Below are positions 1-7,383 of a DNA stretch of 64,000 bases, piece after piece (positions within the stretch are counted from its first letter, which is position 1; every line of letters starts with the position of its first letter). A program made the translations under genes and the position numbers. The notes under the pieces were generated by a model. The model made no database searches. It saw only the letters and a list, made by a program, of their open reading frames with translations, and was not told the origin of the DNA. Source of the DNA: Alcanivorax sp. (lineage in GTDB: Bacteria > Pseudomonadota > Gammaproteobacteria > Pseudomonadales > Alcanivoracaceae); contig NZ_CP080267.1 of assembly GCF_019431375.1 (NCBI RefSeq), forward strand, positions 2,173,933-2,237,932. The letters are read 5' to 3'.

Positions 1-443
1 AGGCCGCCGATGACAGCGTGGACGAAGCCACCCTGAACGAAGTGGAGCGTTCCGCCTGCCCCACCTGCGGCTCCTGCTCCGGCATGTTCACCGCCAACTC
101 CATGAACTGCCTGACCGAGGCGCTGGGCCTGTCCCTGCCGGGGAACGGCTCCCTGTTGGCCACCCATGCGGATCGCCGTGAGCTGTTCCTGGAAGCCGGT
201 CGTCGCATCGTCGATGTGGCCAAGCTGTACTACGAGCAGGATGTGGAGGCAGTTCTGCCGCGCAATATCGCGTCCTTCAAGGCCTTCGAGAACGCCATGA
301 GCCTGGATATCGCCATGGGCGGCTCCACCAATACCGTGCTGCACTTGCTGGCCGCCGCCCTGGAAGGCGAAGTGGACTTCACCATGGCCGATATCGACCG
401 CCTGAGCCGCAAGGTGCCCTGCCTGTCGAAAGTGGCCCCGACA
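1..443 (+). pseudogene. ilvD: dihydroxy-acid dehydratase IlvD, internal fragment
   Basis: IlvD makes the 2-oxo acids of valine and isoleucine synthesis. The reading frame beginning at base 3 gives an uninterrupted internal part of the enzyme, including the Fe-S cysteine motif CPTCGSCSGMFTANSMNCL and the stretches PGNGSLLATHADR and DIAMGGSTNTVLHLLAAA. The 5' part lies outside the window. Similarity stops at KVPCLSKVAP (near base 438), which is only about the middle of a normal IlvD of about 610 residues. From there the frame runs on through unrelated sequence to a stop at 645-647. The rest of ilvD is absent and the next bases are the 3' part of yqcC in a different frame. This fragment cannot make a working enzyme. 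Either the genome carries a deletion here or the contig is misjoined. Confidence 0.85.
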
Positions 444-678
444 GCCCCCGGCGCCCGCCGCCTTCAACAGCAGCACCCCGTTCTTCGCCGACACCATGGC
501 TTTCAGCCAGTGGCTGCAGTGGGTGTTTATCGCCCGCTTCCGCGCCATTCTGGATGCCGACCATCCCCTGCCCGGCCAGTGCGATGTGAGCCCCATGGCG
601 GAAGAGGCGCTGAAGGGAATGGACCAGGATGTCAGCGAGATCATTGATCTGTTGAAGCAGTTCGACGAGCACTTTTAA
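440..678 (+). pseudogene. yqcC: YqcC family (DUF446) protein, 3' fragment
   Basis: The frame ending at 676-678 reads QPPAPAAFNSSTPFFADTM, then FSQWLQWVFI and a C-terminus typical of the small (about 110 residue) YqcC family, whose function is unknown. The segment FNSSTPFFADTM...WLQWVFI matches the middle of E. coli YqcC (FNSTQPFFMDTM...WLQWVLI). The N-terminal 30 or so residues are missing: upstream of about base 440 the sequence is ilvD in another frame. The first in-frame ATG is at 496, inside the conserved core, so this is a remnant rather than a shorter gene. Confidence 0.75.
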
Positions 679-712
679 GGTAGCGGCAACACGAAGCCGG
701 GGGCTCGTATCT

Positions 713-1006
713 GTAGGAGCGTCGCTGGCGGCGCGATTCGAGCCTTAGCGAGGATTTGGGATTCAATGTAGGAGCACCGCTTGAGGTGCGAACCGGGCGT
801 AGCGAGGGTACAGAAACCGAAGTCTGCCAGTCATTCTTTCTGAAACCTGTCGAGCCCTGGCGCCCCTGATCGCCCTGCGGTCGATGTCCGCGCAAGCGCG
901 GTTCGCATGTCGCAGATCCCCTGAGGGACAAGCATGGTTATTCGCTTCGCTCACCCTTCGGGCCGCACGGAACTACGTGCGTTACTCCGCTGCGCTCCGT
1001 TCCTAC
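713..1006. repeat. GTAGGAGC-type palindromic repeat element, copy 1 (composite)
   Basis: No gene is seen in 679-1178. The stretch starts with GTAGGAGCGTCGCTGGCGGC (713), has a second GTAGGAGC start at 768, contains AAACCTGTCGAG, TGATCGCCCTGCGGTCGAT, GCGCAAGCGCGGTTCGCAT and TCGCAGATCCCCTG, and closes with TTCCTAC at 1006. The same blocks recur at 4753-4930, 55163-55351 and, in the opposite orientation, 50211-50388. They look like REP/REPIN-type intergenic repeats. Confidence 0.75.
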
Positions 1007-1070
1007 AAGCGGCTTCGTAGAAATGATGAAGTCTTTGGAACTTTCCAGTCTGTCCCTATCCAACCAGCGT

Positions 1071-1172
1071 AGCTCGTAGCTCGTAGCTCGTAGCTCGTAG
1101 CTCGTAGCTCGTAGCTCGTAGCTCGTAGCTCGTAGCTCGTAGCTCGTAGCTCGTAGCTCGTAGCTCGTAGCT
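1071..1172. repeat. heptanucleotide tandem array (AGCTCGT), about 14.6 copies
   Basis: AGCTCGT is repeated without interruption and ends 7 bases before the stop codon of the minus-strand hmuS gene. It follows the leader GGAACTTTCCAGTC...TCCCTATCC at about 1038-1062, which also precedes the array at 4994 (as a variant) and the short one near 55408. Every in-frame reading would be a simple peptide repeat; no gene uses it. Confidence 0.9.
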
Positions 1173-1178
1173 TGGTAG

Positions 1179-2141
1179 CTACCGAATCACGCTATCCCGC
1201 AATAACGCCCGCCAGTCTGACTCGGCTTCGCCGGCCGACAATGTCCACAACCAGTCACCGTTTTCATCCAAGGCTTCCAGCGCCGTGATCACCTGCCCAT
1301 CACCGGGCTTACGCAGACGCCACAGACTGTGCATCTTTGCCATGTCCAGCGATACCAGGGCACCGTTATGGGCCAGATGACAATGGCTGTCTTGCCAGCG
1401 CGGTGACGACCAGGGTGCGGTCATGCACAGACGCACACCTTGATTGCCGACACACAGCGTGGTCGCTTCGTCACGCCGCGAGGCTTCCGCCAGCACCGCC
1501 GGCAGGGTTTCCGGGCGTACCGGGCAGGCAAAACTATCCCGCACCGAACGATAAAGAACAGAACGCTGGTTATCACAACGCTGCAGCAGGTGGGTGAAAT
1601 CCTCGTCATCGGCGCTGCCGGCCCAGTCCCGTTCCAGCTGAGAGAGCGGTCCCAGCTCACCCGCTACAGCCCGGGGCAGACCGGCCGGCAGATTCAGTCT
1701 TTGCTGATCGGGATGCAGCATGGCGCAGACCAGTTCCTCGAATGCCAGGCCACCACTGTCCGGGGCCACTGCCATCTGCTGCAACGGCTGCCCCTGGCGA
1801 TCAAAAAACACCAGACTGCGAGCCGGCAAGGCGCCGGTGGGCTCCAGTACCGCCAGCACCGAATGCCATTGGGATACCTGCAGGCTCTGCCGCAACCGGC
1901 AACGATCCCCCACTGATTCCAGCCACCACTCGCCCTCATGGAACGCCGGATAATGCATGTTCTGGGAAACCCGCGAGCCACTGGTAAAGGTGGTCACCAC
2001 CAGGGAGCCGAGCCGGTAGAGAGCCTTGAGAATGGCCAGCGGTTCATCCTGTAACCGTAAAACCCGATCACCGAGTGCGGCACCGCACTGACGAAGCAGC
2101 GGGGATGCCGCCGGCGCCGGGGACCACGCCACTACTGACAT
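1179..2141 (-). CDS. hmuS: HmuS/HemS-family heme-handling protein
   Basis: Cytoplasmic proteins of this family bind or degrade heme after uptake. The 320-residue product has the two-repeat layout of HemS/ChuS: the first repeat includes LVFFDRQGQPLQQMAV (about residues 110-125), matching the IQFFDHQGDALLKVYA stretch of ChuS, and the second includes LCVGNQGVRLCMTAPW (about 230-245) and the LWRLRKPGDGQVITALEAL region. It is slightly shorter than ChuS (about 340), mainly at the N-terminus. GGAGG lies just before the ATG. It follows hemP on the same strand, 166 bases downstream, so it is probably under the same Fur control. No heme receptor or heme ABC transporter lies beside it. Confidence 0.8.
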   Translation of the reverse strand: MSVVAWSPAPAASPLLRQCGAALGDRVLRLQDEPLAILKALYRLGSLVVTTFTSGSRVSQNMHYPAFHEGEWWLESVGDRCRLRQSLQVSQWHSVLAVLEPTGALPARSLVFFDRQGQPLQQMAVAPDSGGLAFEELVCAMLHPDQQRLNLPAGLPRAVAGELGPLSQLERDWAGSADDEDFTHLLQRCDNQRSVLYRSVRDSFACPVRPETLPAVLAEASRRDEATTLCVGNQGVRLCMTAPWSSPRWQDSHCHLAHNGALVSLDMAKMHSLWRLRKPGDGQVITALEALDENGDWLWTLSAGEAESDWRALLRDSVIR

Positions 2142-2307
2142 GCTGCCTCCAGATCGCGCGCACCATCGATAGGTGTCGACGGTGCTTGTTATTAGGTGTG
2201 GAAAGCTGGCAGCGGCTGGCGATCCACGTCAGGGAGAAAGGTTCCGGCGCCGACAGCACTGCCACAGGCAAAACACCTAATGTCAGTCAGCGCACGGCAA
2301 ATAAACG

Positions 2308-2484
2308 TTACTTGGTAAGGATCAACCGGTTGTTGGAGGTGCGGCGCAGTAAATAGCGCTCCCCCGCGTGCTCGATCCACAGCTTGCCCTGATGATTCAA
2401 CAGCAGGCTGCTGGCAACACTGCTTTCTGCATTGATAGAAACCCGGCGGGTGGTAGCAGTGACGTTCTTCTTGAGCTGAGTCAT
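2308..2484 (-). CDS. hemP: hemin uptake protein HemP
   Basis: A 58-residue HemP-family protein. Members are small, cytoplasmic, linked to heme/iron uptake and of unclear biochemical role. The diagnostic C-terminal core is present: LLLNHQGKLWIEHAGERYLL followed by RRTSNNRLILTK, ending in TAA at 2308-2310. An AAGGAGG ribosome site sits 6-7 bases before the ATG (2482-2484). A Fur box lies about 20 bases further upstream. It is the first gene of a hemP-hmuS unit. Confidence 0.88.
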   Translation of the reverse strand: MTQLKKNVTATTRRVSINAESSVASSLLLNHQGKLWIEHAGERYLLRRTSNNRLILTK

Positions 2485-2504
2485 ATTGGCCTCCTTGTCT
2501 GCAT

Positions 2505-2523
2505 ATGAGAATCATTATCATTA
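2505..2523 (-). promoter_or_regulatory. Fur box upstream of hemP
   Basis: ATGAGAATCATTATCATTA on the + strand matches the 19-bp Fur consensus (GATAATGATAATCATTATC type) at most positions. It lies 20-40 bases before the hemP start, where it would block transcription when iron is plentiful. Confidence 0.85.
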
Positions 2524-2544
2524 CTGATTGGGAAACCGTCAACG

Positions 2545-2844
2545 CTCTTTTCGGATTTTCTGATGGGGATCACAAACAGCGCCGTAACCCAGATGATCAA
2601 AGGCCAGACTGTAGGAGCGCCGCTCTCTGTGCTCTGCGAGTATGAGGCGCGAATCTCGCTTGCGAGGAAATCGCCCAAAGGGCGATCAGGGATTGCAGAG
2701 CACACTGATCTTTTCCAGATAATCCCCCTGGATTTGAACCGTCTGCCGCCTCCCCAAACTTGAACCGCGCCTCAAGTCTCCCGCCCGCCAACGTTTTTAC
2801 GTTCCCCTATCGAAAGCCCTGCTCAACCGCGCTAGACTGAAATC
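2545..2844. repeat. gene-free stretch with a partial GTAGGAGC repeat
   Basis: The spacer between hemP and the next + strand gene. A degenerate repeat copy runs from about 2611 (GTAGGAGCGCCGCT) to 2704, with GAGGCGCGAATCTCGCTTGC and CGCCCAAAGGGCGATCAGGG. The closing arm is missing. Nothing else is recognised. Confidence 0.5.
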
Positions 2845-3363
2845 ATGAATACCGCGATGGCACACCCCATGACCGAATCCCCCCAGGAACGTCTGGCCGC
2901 TATCCTGGATAGCCACCAGCCCTCCTCCATTGTTACCGTCAGCCTCAATCCCATCCCCGTCGTCAGCCAATGGTGCAAGGATCACGACTGCAAGCTGGTG
3001 GAAATCCAGGAGCAGGATCCCTTTGCGGCACTGGAAGAGATCGAACGGGTGGATATGGCGATCGTGGCCGACCAGCTGGAATACATGAGCCAGCGGGACG
3101 GCGAAGCCCTGATGGGCTTGCTGCGCAACCTGCATACTGACTCCATGGTGGCGGTGTACCAGCCCAACCTGGCCCCGCAGAAACTGCGCTGGCCCAGCAA
3201 CGGGTTTCTGGCACTGGGTTGCCGGGAACAGGGCCACTTTGCCCAGGATGGCCGCGAGCTGAACATCTACAGCTACGACCTGGACAACTACAACTTCGAG
3301 CGCAAATGGAACAACCCGCGCTTCTGGGCCAACCCGGAAAACTGGGGCAAATACTGGTGGTGA
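2845..3363 (+). CDS. conserved hypothetical protein (DUF6231-like)
   Basis: A 172-residue protein with no signal peptide or membrane segment. It resembles a small family found in Pseudomonas and relatives, which I recall as DUF6231; no biochemical role is known to me. The C-terminus is rich in aromatic residues (DLDNYNFERKWNNPRFWANP and NWGKYWW). The middle (DMAIVADQLEYMSQRDGEAL, then a hydrophobic stretch) has the look of a Rossmann-like alpha/beta domain without a cofactor motif. Other possible starts are at 2857 and 2869; no strong ribosome site separates them. It stands alone. Confidence 0.6.
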   Translation: MNTAMAHPMTESPQERLAAILDSHQPSSIVTVSLNPIPVVSQWCKDHDCKLVEIQEQDPFAALEEIERVDMAIVADQLEYMSQRDGEALMGLLRNLHTDSMVAVYQPNLAPQKLRWPSNGFLALGCREQGHFAQDGRELNIYSYDLDNYNFERKWNNPRFWANPENWGKYWW

Positions 3364-3382
3364 ATCCCCCCACCGGTTATTC

Positions 3383-3420
3383 CGTAGGGTGCACTGAGCC
3401 TAGGGCGAACTGCACCCTAC
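3383..3420. repeat. small hairpin repeat, GTAGGGTGCA arms
   Basis: GTAGGGTGCA (3383-3392) and TGCACCCTAC (3411-3420) form a perfect 10-bp stem just after the stop of the preceding gene. A close copy is at 34766-34797. It could act as a weak terminator, though no T-run follows. Confidence 0.6.
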
Positions 3421-3546
3421 CTGCAGCCAACCCCGTTACACGATCTTCCCCCCGCAAGATCGCAACACCTATTCGCCCGCTTTCTCTGTGAACTGCGCGC
3501 CCGCTGTGGTGAAATAGCGGCTTTCCCGCTACACCTTACAGCCGAT

Positions 3547-4230
3547 ATGATCAGCCAACGTTTTCGCGAAATTCTCTTTTTCTGGTGGCGCAATCTTGGC
3601 CCGATCTTTCTGGTCACCGCGCCCTTTGCCCTGCTCACCGAAGCCAGCCAGTGGCTGTTTGGCCCCAGTTTTGTATTCCCGGAAGAAGCCGGCGGCGCCC
3701 TGCAGTTCAGCGGCATCAGCCTGGCCATCGTGCTGCTCAGCCGCCCTCTGGCCGAAGGCGCGCTGATTGCACAGCTGGCCGCCACCCGCTCTGGAAAACC
3801 TGCTGGCCTGCTGCAGTGTCTGGCAGCCGCCCTGTTGGTCTATCCGATGCTACTGGCCACCTATGCCATCATGGCCGTTGGTGTCTCTCTGGGCTGGCTG
3901 GCGTTTTTCTTCCCGGCCCTGTGGGTCTACACCCGCCTGTGTTTCGCGCCTTTCCTGGTCGTCCTGAAACGCCGCAATCCCATTGATGCCCTGCGACAAT
4001 CCTTTGCCATGACAGAAGCCCAGCAGTGGCCACTGCTACTGATACTGGTGCTGGTTTTCCTGGCCTATCTGCTGATGAGCAGCATCCTGGCATCACTGGT
4101 CACCGCCGCCGTCAGCCAGCCCCAGGCTGCCGCACTGTTGGTGGGCCTGCCAGTGAGCCTGATCAGTGCTCTGGTCAATGTGGCGGTATTCCGCTACTGG
4201 GAAATGGCCCAGGACAGTGCCACGCACTAG
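3547..4230 (+). CDS. YciC-family (UPF0259) inner-membrane protein
   Basis: A 227-residue integral membrane protein with about six hydrophobic segments: PIFLVTAPFALL near the N-terminus, ISLAIVLLSRPLAEGALIAQ, CLAAALLVYPMLLATYAIMA, WLAFFFPALWVYTRLCFAPF, LLLILVLVFLAYLLMSSILA and a last one near the C-terminus. The RPLAEGALIAQ and ALRQSFAMTEAQQWPLL stretches match the YciC/UPF0259 pattern. The family function is unknown. It is a single gene with spacers on both sides. Confidence 0.75.
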   Translation: MISQRFREILFFWWRNLGPIFLVTAPFALLTEASQWLFGPSFVFPEEAGGALQFSGISLAIVLLSRPLAEGALIAQLAATRSGKPAGLLQCLAAALLVYPMLLATYAIMAVGVSLGWLAFFFPALWVYTRLCFAPFLVVLKRRNPIDALRQSFAMTEAQQWPLLLILVLVFLAYLLMSSILASLVTAAVSQPQAAALLVGLPVSLISALVNVAVFRYWEMAQDSATH

Positions 4231-4373
4231 AGCAAACCCGCGAGTGGTGGCCGCAACGTTTTCACTTCCCGCAGCCGCCACTCGCAAGCTGCCATACCAC
4301 GGATACACCCGACACCAGCCACTGACGTTTTGTCACCGACTTCGACCAAAGCCGTCATGGCCAGCAGGAATTC

Positions 4374-4673
4374 ATGGAACCGGAAGAGGCCTTTATCGCC
4401 GCCCTGGCCAGCTGCCATCTACTGTCATTTCTCACTGAAGCCGCCCGCGAAGGCCTGTCCGTGATCAGCTATGACGACGCCCCCGAAGCCGTCCTTGGCC
4501 AGAACGAGCAGGCAATGATCTATGTCCGGCAGGTATTGCTGCAGCCGCTGGTGACCTTCAGCGGCGAACAACCTGACGCCGGCAAGATCCAGGCCCTGCA
4601 CCAGCGAGCCCACGAGAAGTGCTTTATTGCGCAATCGGTGAAGAGTGAAGTGTTGATTGAGCCGAGAGGGTAA
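4374..4673 (+). pseudogene. OsmC-family protein lacking its N-terminal part
   Basis: OsmC/Ohr-family proteins reduce peroxides with two cysteines. The 99 residues match only the second part of the family: EPEEAFIAALASCHLLSFL holds the first reactive Cys, and HQRAHEKCFIAQSVKSEV near the end holds the second. Family members have about 40-50 more residues before EPEEAF, forming the first beta sheet. Upstream the same frame is open only to a stop at 4323-4325 and shows no matching sequence. Both catalytic cysteines are present, but without the first sheet correct folding is doubtful. I treat it as 5'-truncated; a short functional variant is not excluded. Confidence 0.6.
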
Positions 4674-4752
4674 GGCAGCTACAAGCTTCAAGCTACAACG
4701 CGGGCAAGGCCGTGCTAAACGGTTGGCGCCACACCCGCGTTATCCAGGCTGC

Positions 4753-4930
4753 TGTAGGAGCTATGCTTGCATGGCGAACCGAGCGTTGTGAGGCAGCAAA
4801 GGTCAAAGTCTGCCACCATGCTTTCTGGAGCCTGTCGAGCGCGGATATTCCTGATCGCCCTACGGTCGCTTTCCGCGCAAGCGCGGTTCGCATGTCGCAG
4901 ATCCCCTGGGGGGCAAGCATAGCTGCTACA
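4753..4930. repeat. GTAGGAGC-type palindromic repeat element, copy 2
   Basis: Runs from GTAGGAGCTATGCTTGCATG (4753) to GCTGCTACA (4930), with inner blocks GCATGGCGAACC, GCCTGTCGAG, CTGATCGCCCTACGGTCG and GCGCAAGCGCGGTTCGCATG shared with the copies at 713, 50211 and 55163. The gene-free stretch 4674-5135 holds only this element and the tandem array after it. Confidence 0.8.
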
Positions 4931-4993
4931 GCGGCTTCGTAGAAATAACCAGACCCGGGGGAACTTATGAGGCTTTCCCTATCCCACAAGCGT

Positions 4994-5130
4994 AGCTTGT
5001 AGCTTGTAGCTTGTAGCTTGTAGCTTGTAGCTTGTAGCTTGTAGCTTGTAGCTTGTAGCTTGTAGCTTGTAGCTTGTAGCTTGTAGCTTGTAGCTTGTAG
5101 CTTGTAGCTTGTAGCTTGTAGCTTGTAGCT
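4994..5130. repeat. heptanucleotide tandem array (AGCTTGT), about 19.6 copies
   Basis: An uninterrupted run of AGCTTGT ending 5 bases before the folA stop codon. It is preceded by a leader (GGAACTTATGAGGC...TCCCTATCCC) like the one before the AGCTCGT array at 1071. The unit differs from that array by one base. Confidence 0.9.
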
Positions 5131-5135
5131 CTTCC

Positions 5136-5645
5136 CTATTTCCGCTCGTAAACCACGAACGAATAATCGTAGGGATTCGGCCCTTCCGCCGAAAAATCTT
5201 CACGGCCAATCTCTTTCCATTCAGTGGTGTCGTACTCCGGGAACCAGGTATCGCCCTCCACCTCTGCATGCACTTCGGTGAGATAGAGCCGGTCGGCTTT
5301 CGGCAAGGCCAGCGCATAAATCTCGGCACCGCCCATCACCACCGCTTCGTCCTGCCCTTCGATGAAGGCCACGTTTTCCGCCATGGTCACCGCCTCATCC
5401 AGCGTCGCCACCACCTTGGCGCCTTCCGCCTGAAAATCCGGCTGGCGGGTAATGACGATATTGGTGCGACCGGGTAACGGCTTGCCCAGGGAGTCCCAGG
5501 TCTTGCGGCCCATGATCACTGGCTTGCCAAAGGTGACCTGCTTGAAGTATTTGAGGTCGTTGGGCAGATACCAGGGCAGCTTGTTATTGCGGCCAATCAC
5601 ATTATTGCTGGCCTTGGCGACCATCAGAGAAAGACGAATGGACAT
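5136..5645 (-). CDS. folA: dihydrofolate reductase
   Basis: Reduces 7,8-dihydrofolate to tetrahydrofolate with NADPH in the cytoplasm, regenerating the cofactor oxidised by ThyA. The 169-residue protein (E. coli: 159) has the family landmarks: VIGRNNKLPWYLPNDLKYF with the catalytic acidic residue in NDL (about residue 29), GKPVIMGRKTWDSLGKPLPG (about 41-60), GGAEIYALALP and a C-terminal beta-strand YDYSFVVYERK. It is separated from thyA by a palindromic 90-base spacer, on the same strand and facing the same way. Confidence 0.95.
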   Translation of the reverse strand: MSIRLSLMVAKASNNVIGRNNKLPWYLPNDLKYFKQVTFGKPVIMGRKTWDSLGKPLPGRTNIVITRQPDFQAEGAKVVATLDEAVTMAENVAFIEGQDEAVVMGGAEIYALALPKADRLYLTEVHAEVEGDTWFPEYDTTEWKEIGREDFSAEGPNPYDYSFVVYERK

Positions 5646-5659
5646 GAAAAAACTCTATA

Positions 5660-5730
5660 GTCTGACGTCGGACGTCTGAAGTCGGACGCAAGGATTTTTG
5701 TCGTCTGACGTCGGACCTCCGACGTCAGAC
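5660..5730. repeat. GACGTC-rich palindromic spacer between folA and thyA
   Basis: GTCTGACGTCGGA occurs at 5660-5672 and again at 5703-5715; the second is followed after two bases by its exact complement TCCGACGTCAGAC (5718-5730), giving a perfect 13-bp-arm palindrome just before the thyA stop. Related sequence (GTCTGACGTCGGAAGTCGGA) occurs at about 51608. Confidence 0.8.
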
Positions 5731-5735
5731 TCGTC

Positions 5736-6569
5736 TCAAATCGCCACCGGCGCCTTGATATGGGCGTGGGGCTCGTAATCGCTCAGGGTGAAATCCTCGA
5801 AGGTAAAGGCAAACAGATCCTTCACTTCCGGGTTCAGGGTCATGGTGGGCAGCGAGCGCGGCTCCCGGGCAAGCTGGGTATCCGCCTGCTCCAGATGATT
5901 GGAGTACAGGTGCGCATCCCCCAGGGTATGGACGAAATCGCCGGGCTCCAGATCACAGACCTGCGCCATCATCAACGTCAGCAACGCATAGGAGGCGATG
6001 TTGAACGGCACGCCCAGGAAGATATCGCCGCTGCGTTGATACAGCTGGCAGCTCAACTTGCCATCCGCCACGTAGAACTGAAACAGGCAGTGACAAGGGG
6101 GTAGCGCCTGTTTGCCGGCGGCGGCATTGGCATCCGGAGAAATGGACGGGTCCGGCAGCACCGCCGGGTTCCAGGCACTCACCACCAGACGGCGGGAATC
6201 CGGGTTACGCTTGATCTCTGCCAGCACCTCACTGATCTGGTCAACCACCTGGCCATCGTGGGTTTTCCAGCTGCGCCACTGCTCGCCGTAGACCGGCCCC
6301 AGCTCACCCTCCGGGGTCGCCCAGCCATCCCAGATCGACACCCCGTTTTCCTTCAAATAACGGATATTGGTATCGCCGGACAGAAACCACAGCAGCTCAC
6401 GAATGATCGAGCGCAGATGCAGCTTCTTGGTGGTGACCATGGGAAACCCTTCACTCAGATCAAACCGCATCTGGTGGCCAAACACCGCGTAAGTGCCTGT
6501 GCCGGTACGGTCTTCCTTGAAGGTGCCATGCTCACGCACATGGCGCAGCAGATCGAGATATTGCTTCAT
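5736..6569 (-). CDS. thyA: thymidylate synthase
   Basis: Methylates dUMP to dTMP using methylene-tetrahydrofolate. The 277 residues include the catalytic cysteine in ALPPCHCLFQFYV, the phosphate-binding QRSGDIFLGVPFNIASYALL, the Asn/His region GDAHLYSNHLEQ and the standard C-terminus ending APVAI. It carries a short insert (about 10 residues, SPDANAAAGKQ) before the active-site loop compared with E. coli ThyA (264). Its start overlaps the lgt stop by 4 bases (ATGA), so the two are translated together, as in many gammaproteobacteria. Confidence 0.96.
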   Translation of the reverse strand: MKQYLDLLRHVREHGTFKEDRTGTGTYAVFGHQMRFDLSEGFPMVTTKKLHLRSIIRELLWFLSGDTNIRYLKENGVSIWDGWATPEGELGPVYGEQWRSWKTHDGQVVDQISEVLAEIKRNPDSRRLVVSAWNPAVLPDPSISPDANAAAGKQALPPCHCLFQFYVADGKLSCQLYQRSGDIFLGVPFNIASYALLTLMMAQVCDLEPGDFVHTLGDAHLYSNHLEQADTQLAREPRSLPTMTLNPEVKDLFAFTFEDFTLSDYEPHAHIKAPVAI

Positions 6570-7378
6570 GAACGACTCCCGGAAGGGGTAACGGCGCGAT
6601 CATCATGACGGTAGGCCCACACCATCATGGCGGCACCGAGAAGTATCATCGGAATACTCAGCAGCATGCCCATGGTCAGCCAGCCACCGGCCAAATAACC
6701 CAGGTGGGCATCCGGCTCGCGGAAGAATTCTACAAAGGTGCGGCCCAGACCATAACCCACCCCGAACAGCCCGGTCACCGCCCCCGCCGGTCGGGGTTTG
6801 GCCGAATAGAACCACAGCACCAGAAACAGCATCACCCCCTCCAGCGCAAACTCGTACAGCTGGGAAGGGTGCCGTGGCAGGCGGTCCGGATCGGTGGGGA
6901 ACACCATGGCCCAGGGCGCATCGCTGGTGCGCCCCCACAGCTCCGCATTGATGAAATTACCCAGACGACCGGTGGCCAGACCAATCGGCACCATGGGCAC
7001 CATGAAATCCGCCACCTGGAAAAAACGCTTGTGGGTCTTGCGGCCAAACAGCCAGAACGCCACCAGCACACCAATGGCGCCACCATGGAAACTCATGCCG
7101 CCGTCCCACAGCTTGAACAGCCAGATAGGATCATCGAGAAACTTGCCGAAGTTATAGAACAGCACATAGCCCAGACGACCACCCAGGATCACCCCCATGG
7201 CGCCGTAGAAGACCAGGTCACCCACCTGGTCCTTGGTCCAGCCCGAGTTCGGTTTCTTGGCGCGATACACCCCCAGCAACCAGGCAGCAGCAAAGCCGAT
7301 CATGTACATCAGGCCGTACCAGTGCACCTTGAGGGGACCAATGGCGATCGCCACCGGATCAATCTGCGGAAATTCCAT
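6566..7378 (-). CDS. lgt: prolipoprotein diacylglyceryl transferase
   Basis: Inner-membrane enzyme that adds diacylglycerol to the lipobox cysteine of prelipoproteins. The 270-residue polytopic protein has the Lgt signature GRLGNFINAELWGR (about residues 142-155), the N-terminal HWYGLMYMIGF, the GGMSFHGGAIGV loop, HPSQLYEF and a late GRTFVEFFREPD motif. It sits between a TSUP permease gene (5-base gap) and thyA (4-base overlap), all on the minus strand. Confidence 0.96.
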   Translation of the reverse strand: MEFPQIDPVAIAIGPLKVHWYGLMYMIGFAAAWLLGVYRAKKPNSGWTKDQVGDLVFYGAMGVILGGRLGYVLFYNFGKFLDDPIWLFKLWDGGMSFHGGAIGVLVAFWLFGRKTHKRFFQVADFMVPMVPIGLATGRLGNFINAELWGRTSDAPWAMVFPTDPDRLPRHPSQLYEFALEGVMLFLVLWFYSAKPRPAGAVTGLFGVGYGLGRTFVEFFREPDAHLGYLAGGWLTMGMLLSIPMILLGAAMMVWAYRHDDRAVTPSGSRS

Positions 7379-7383
7379 AATGC

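Noticed and set aside
1071..1172. Array considered as a CRISPR
   Set aside because: The unit is 7 bases with no spacers; a simple tandem repeat.
4979..5329. Minus-strand frame encoding a repeated LQATSYK peptide
   Set aside because: The peptide repeat is only the translation of the AGCTTGT array after an out-of-frame reading of folA; no start signal and no homologous protein pattern.
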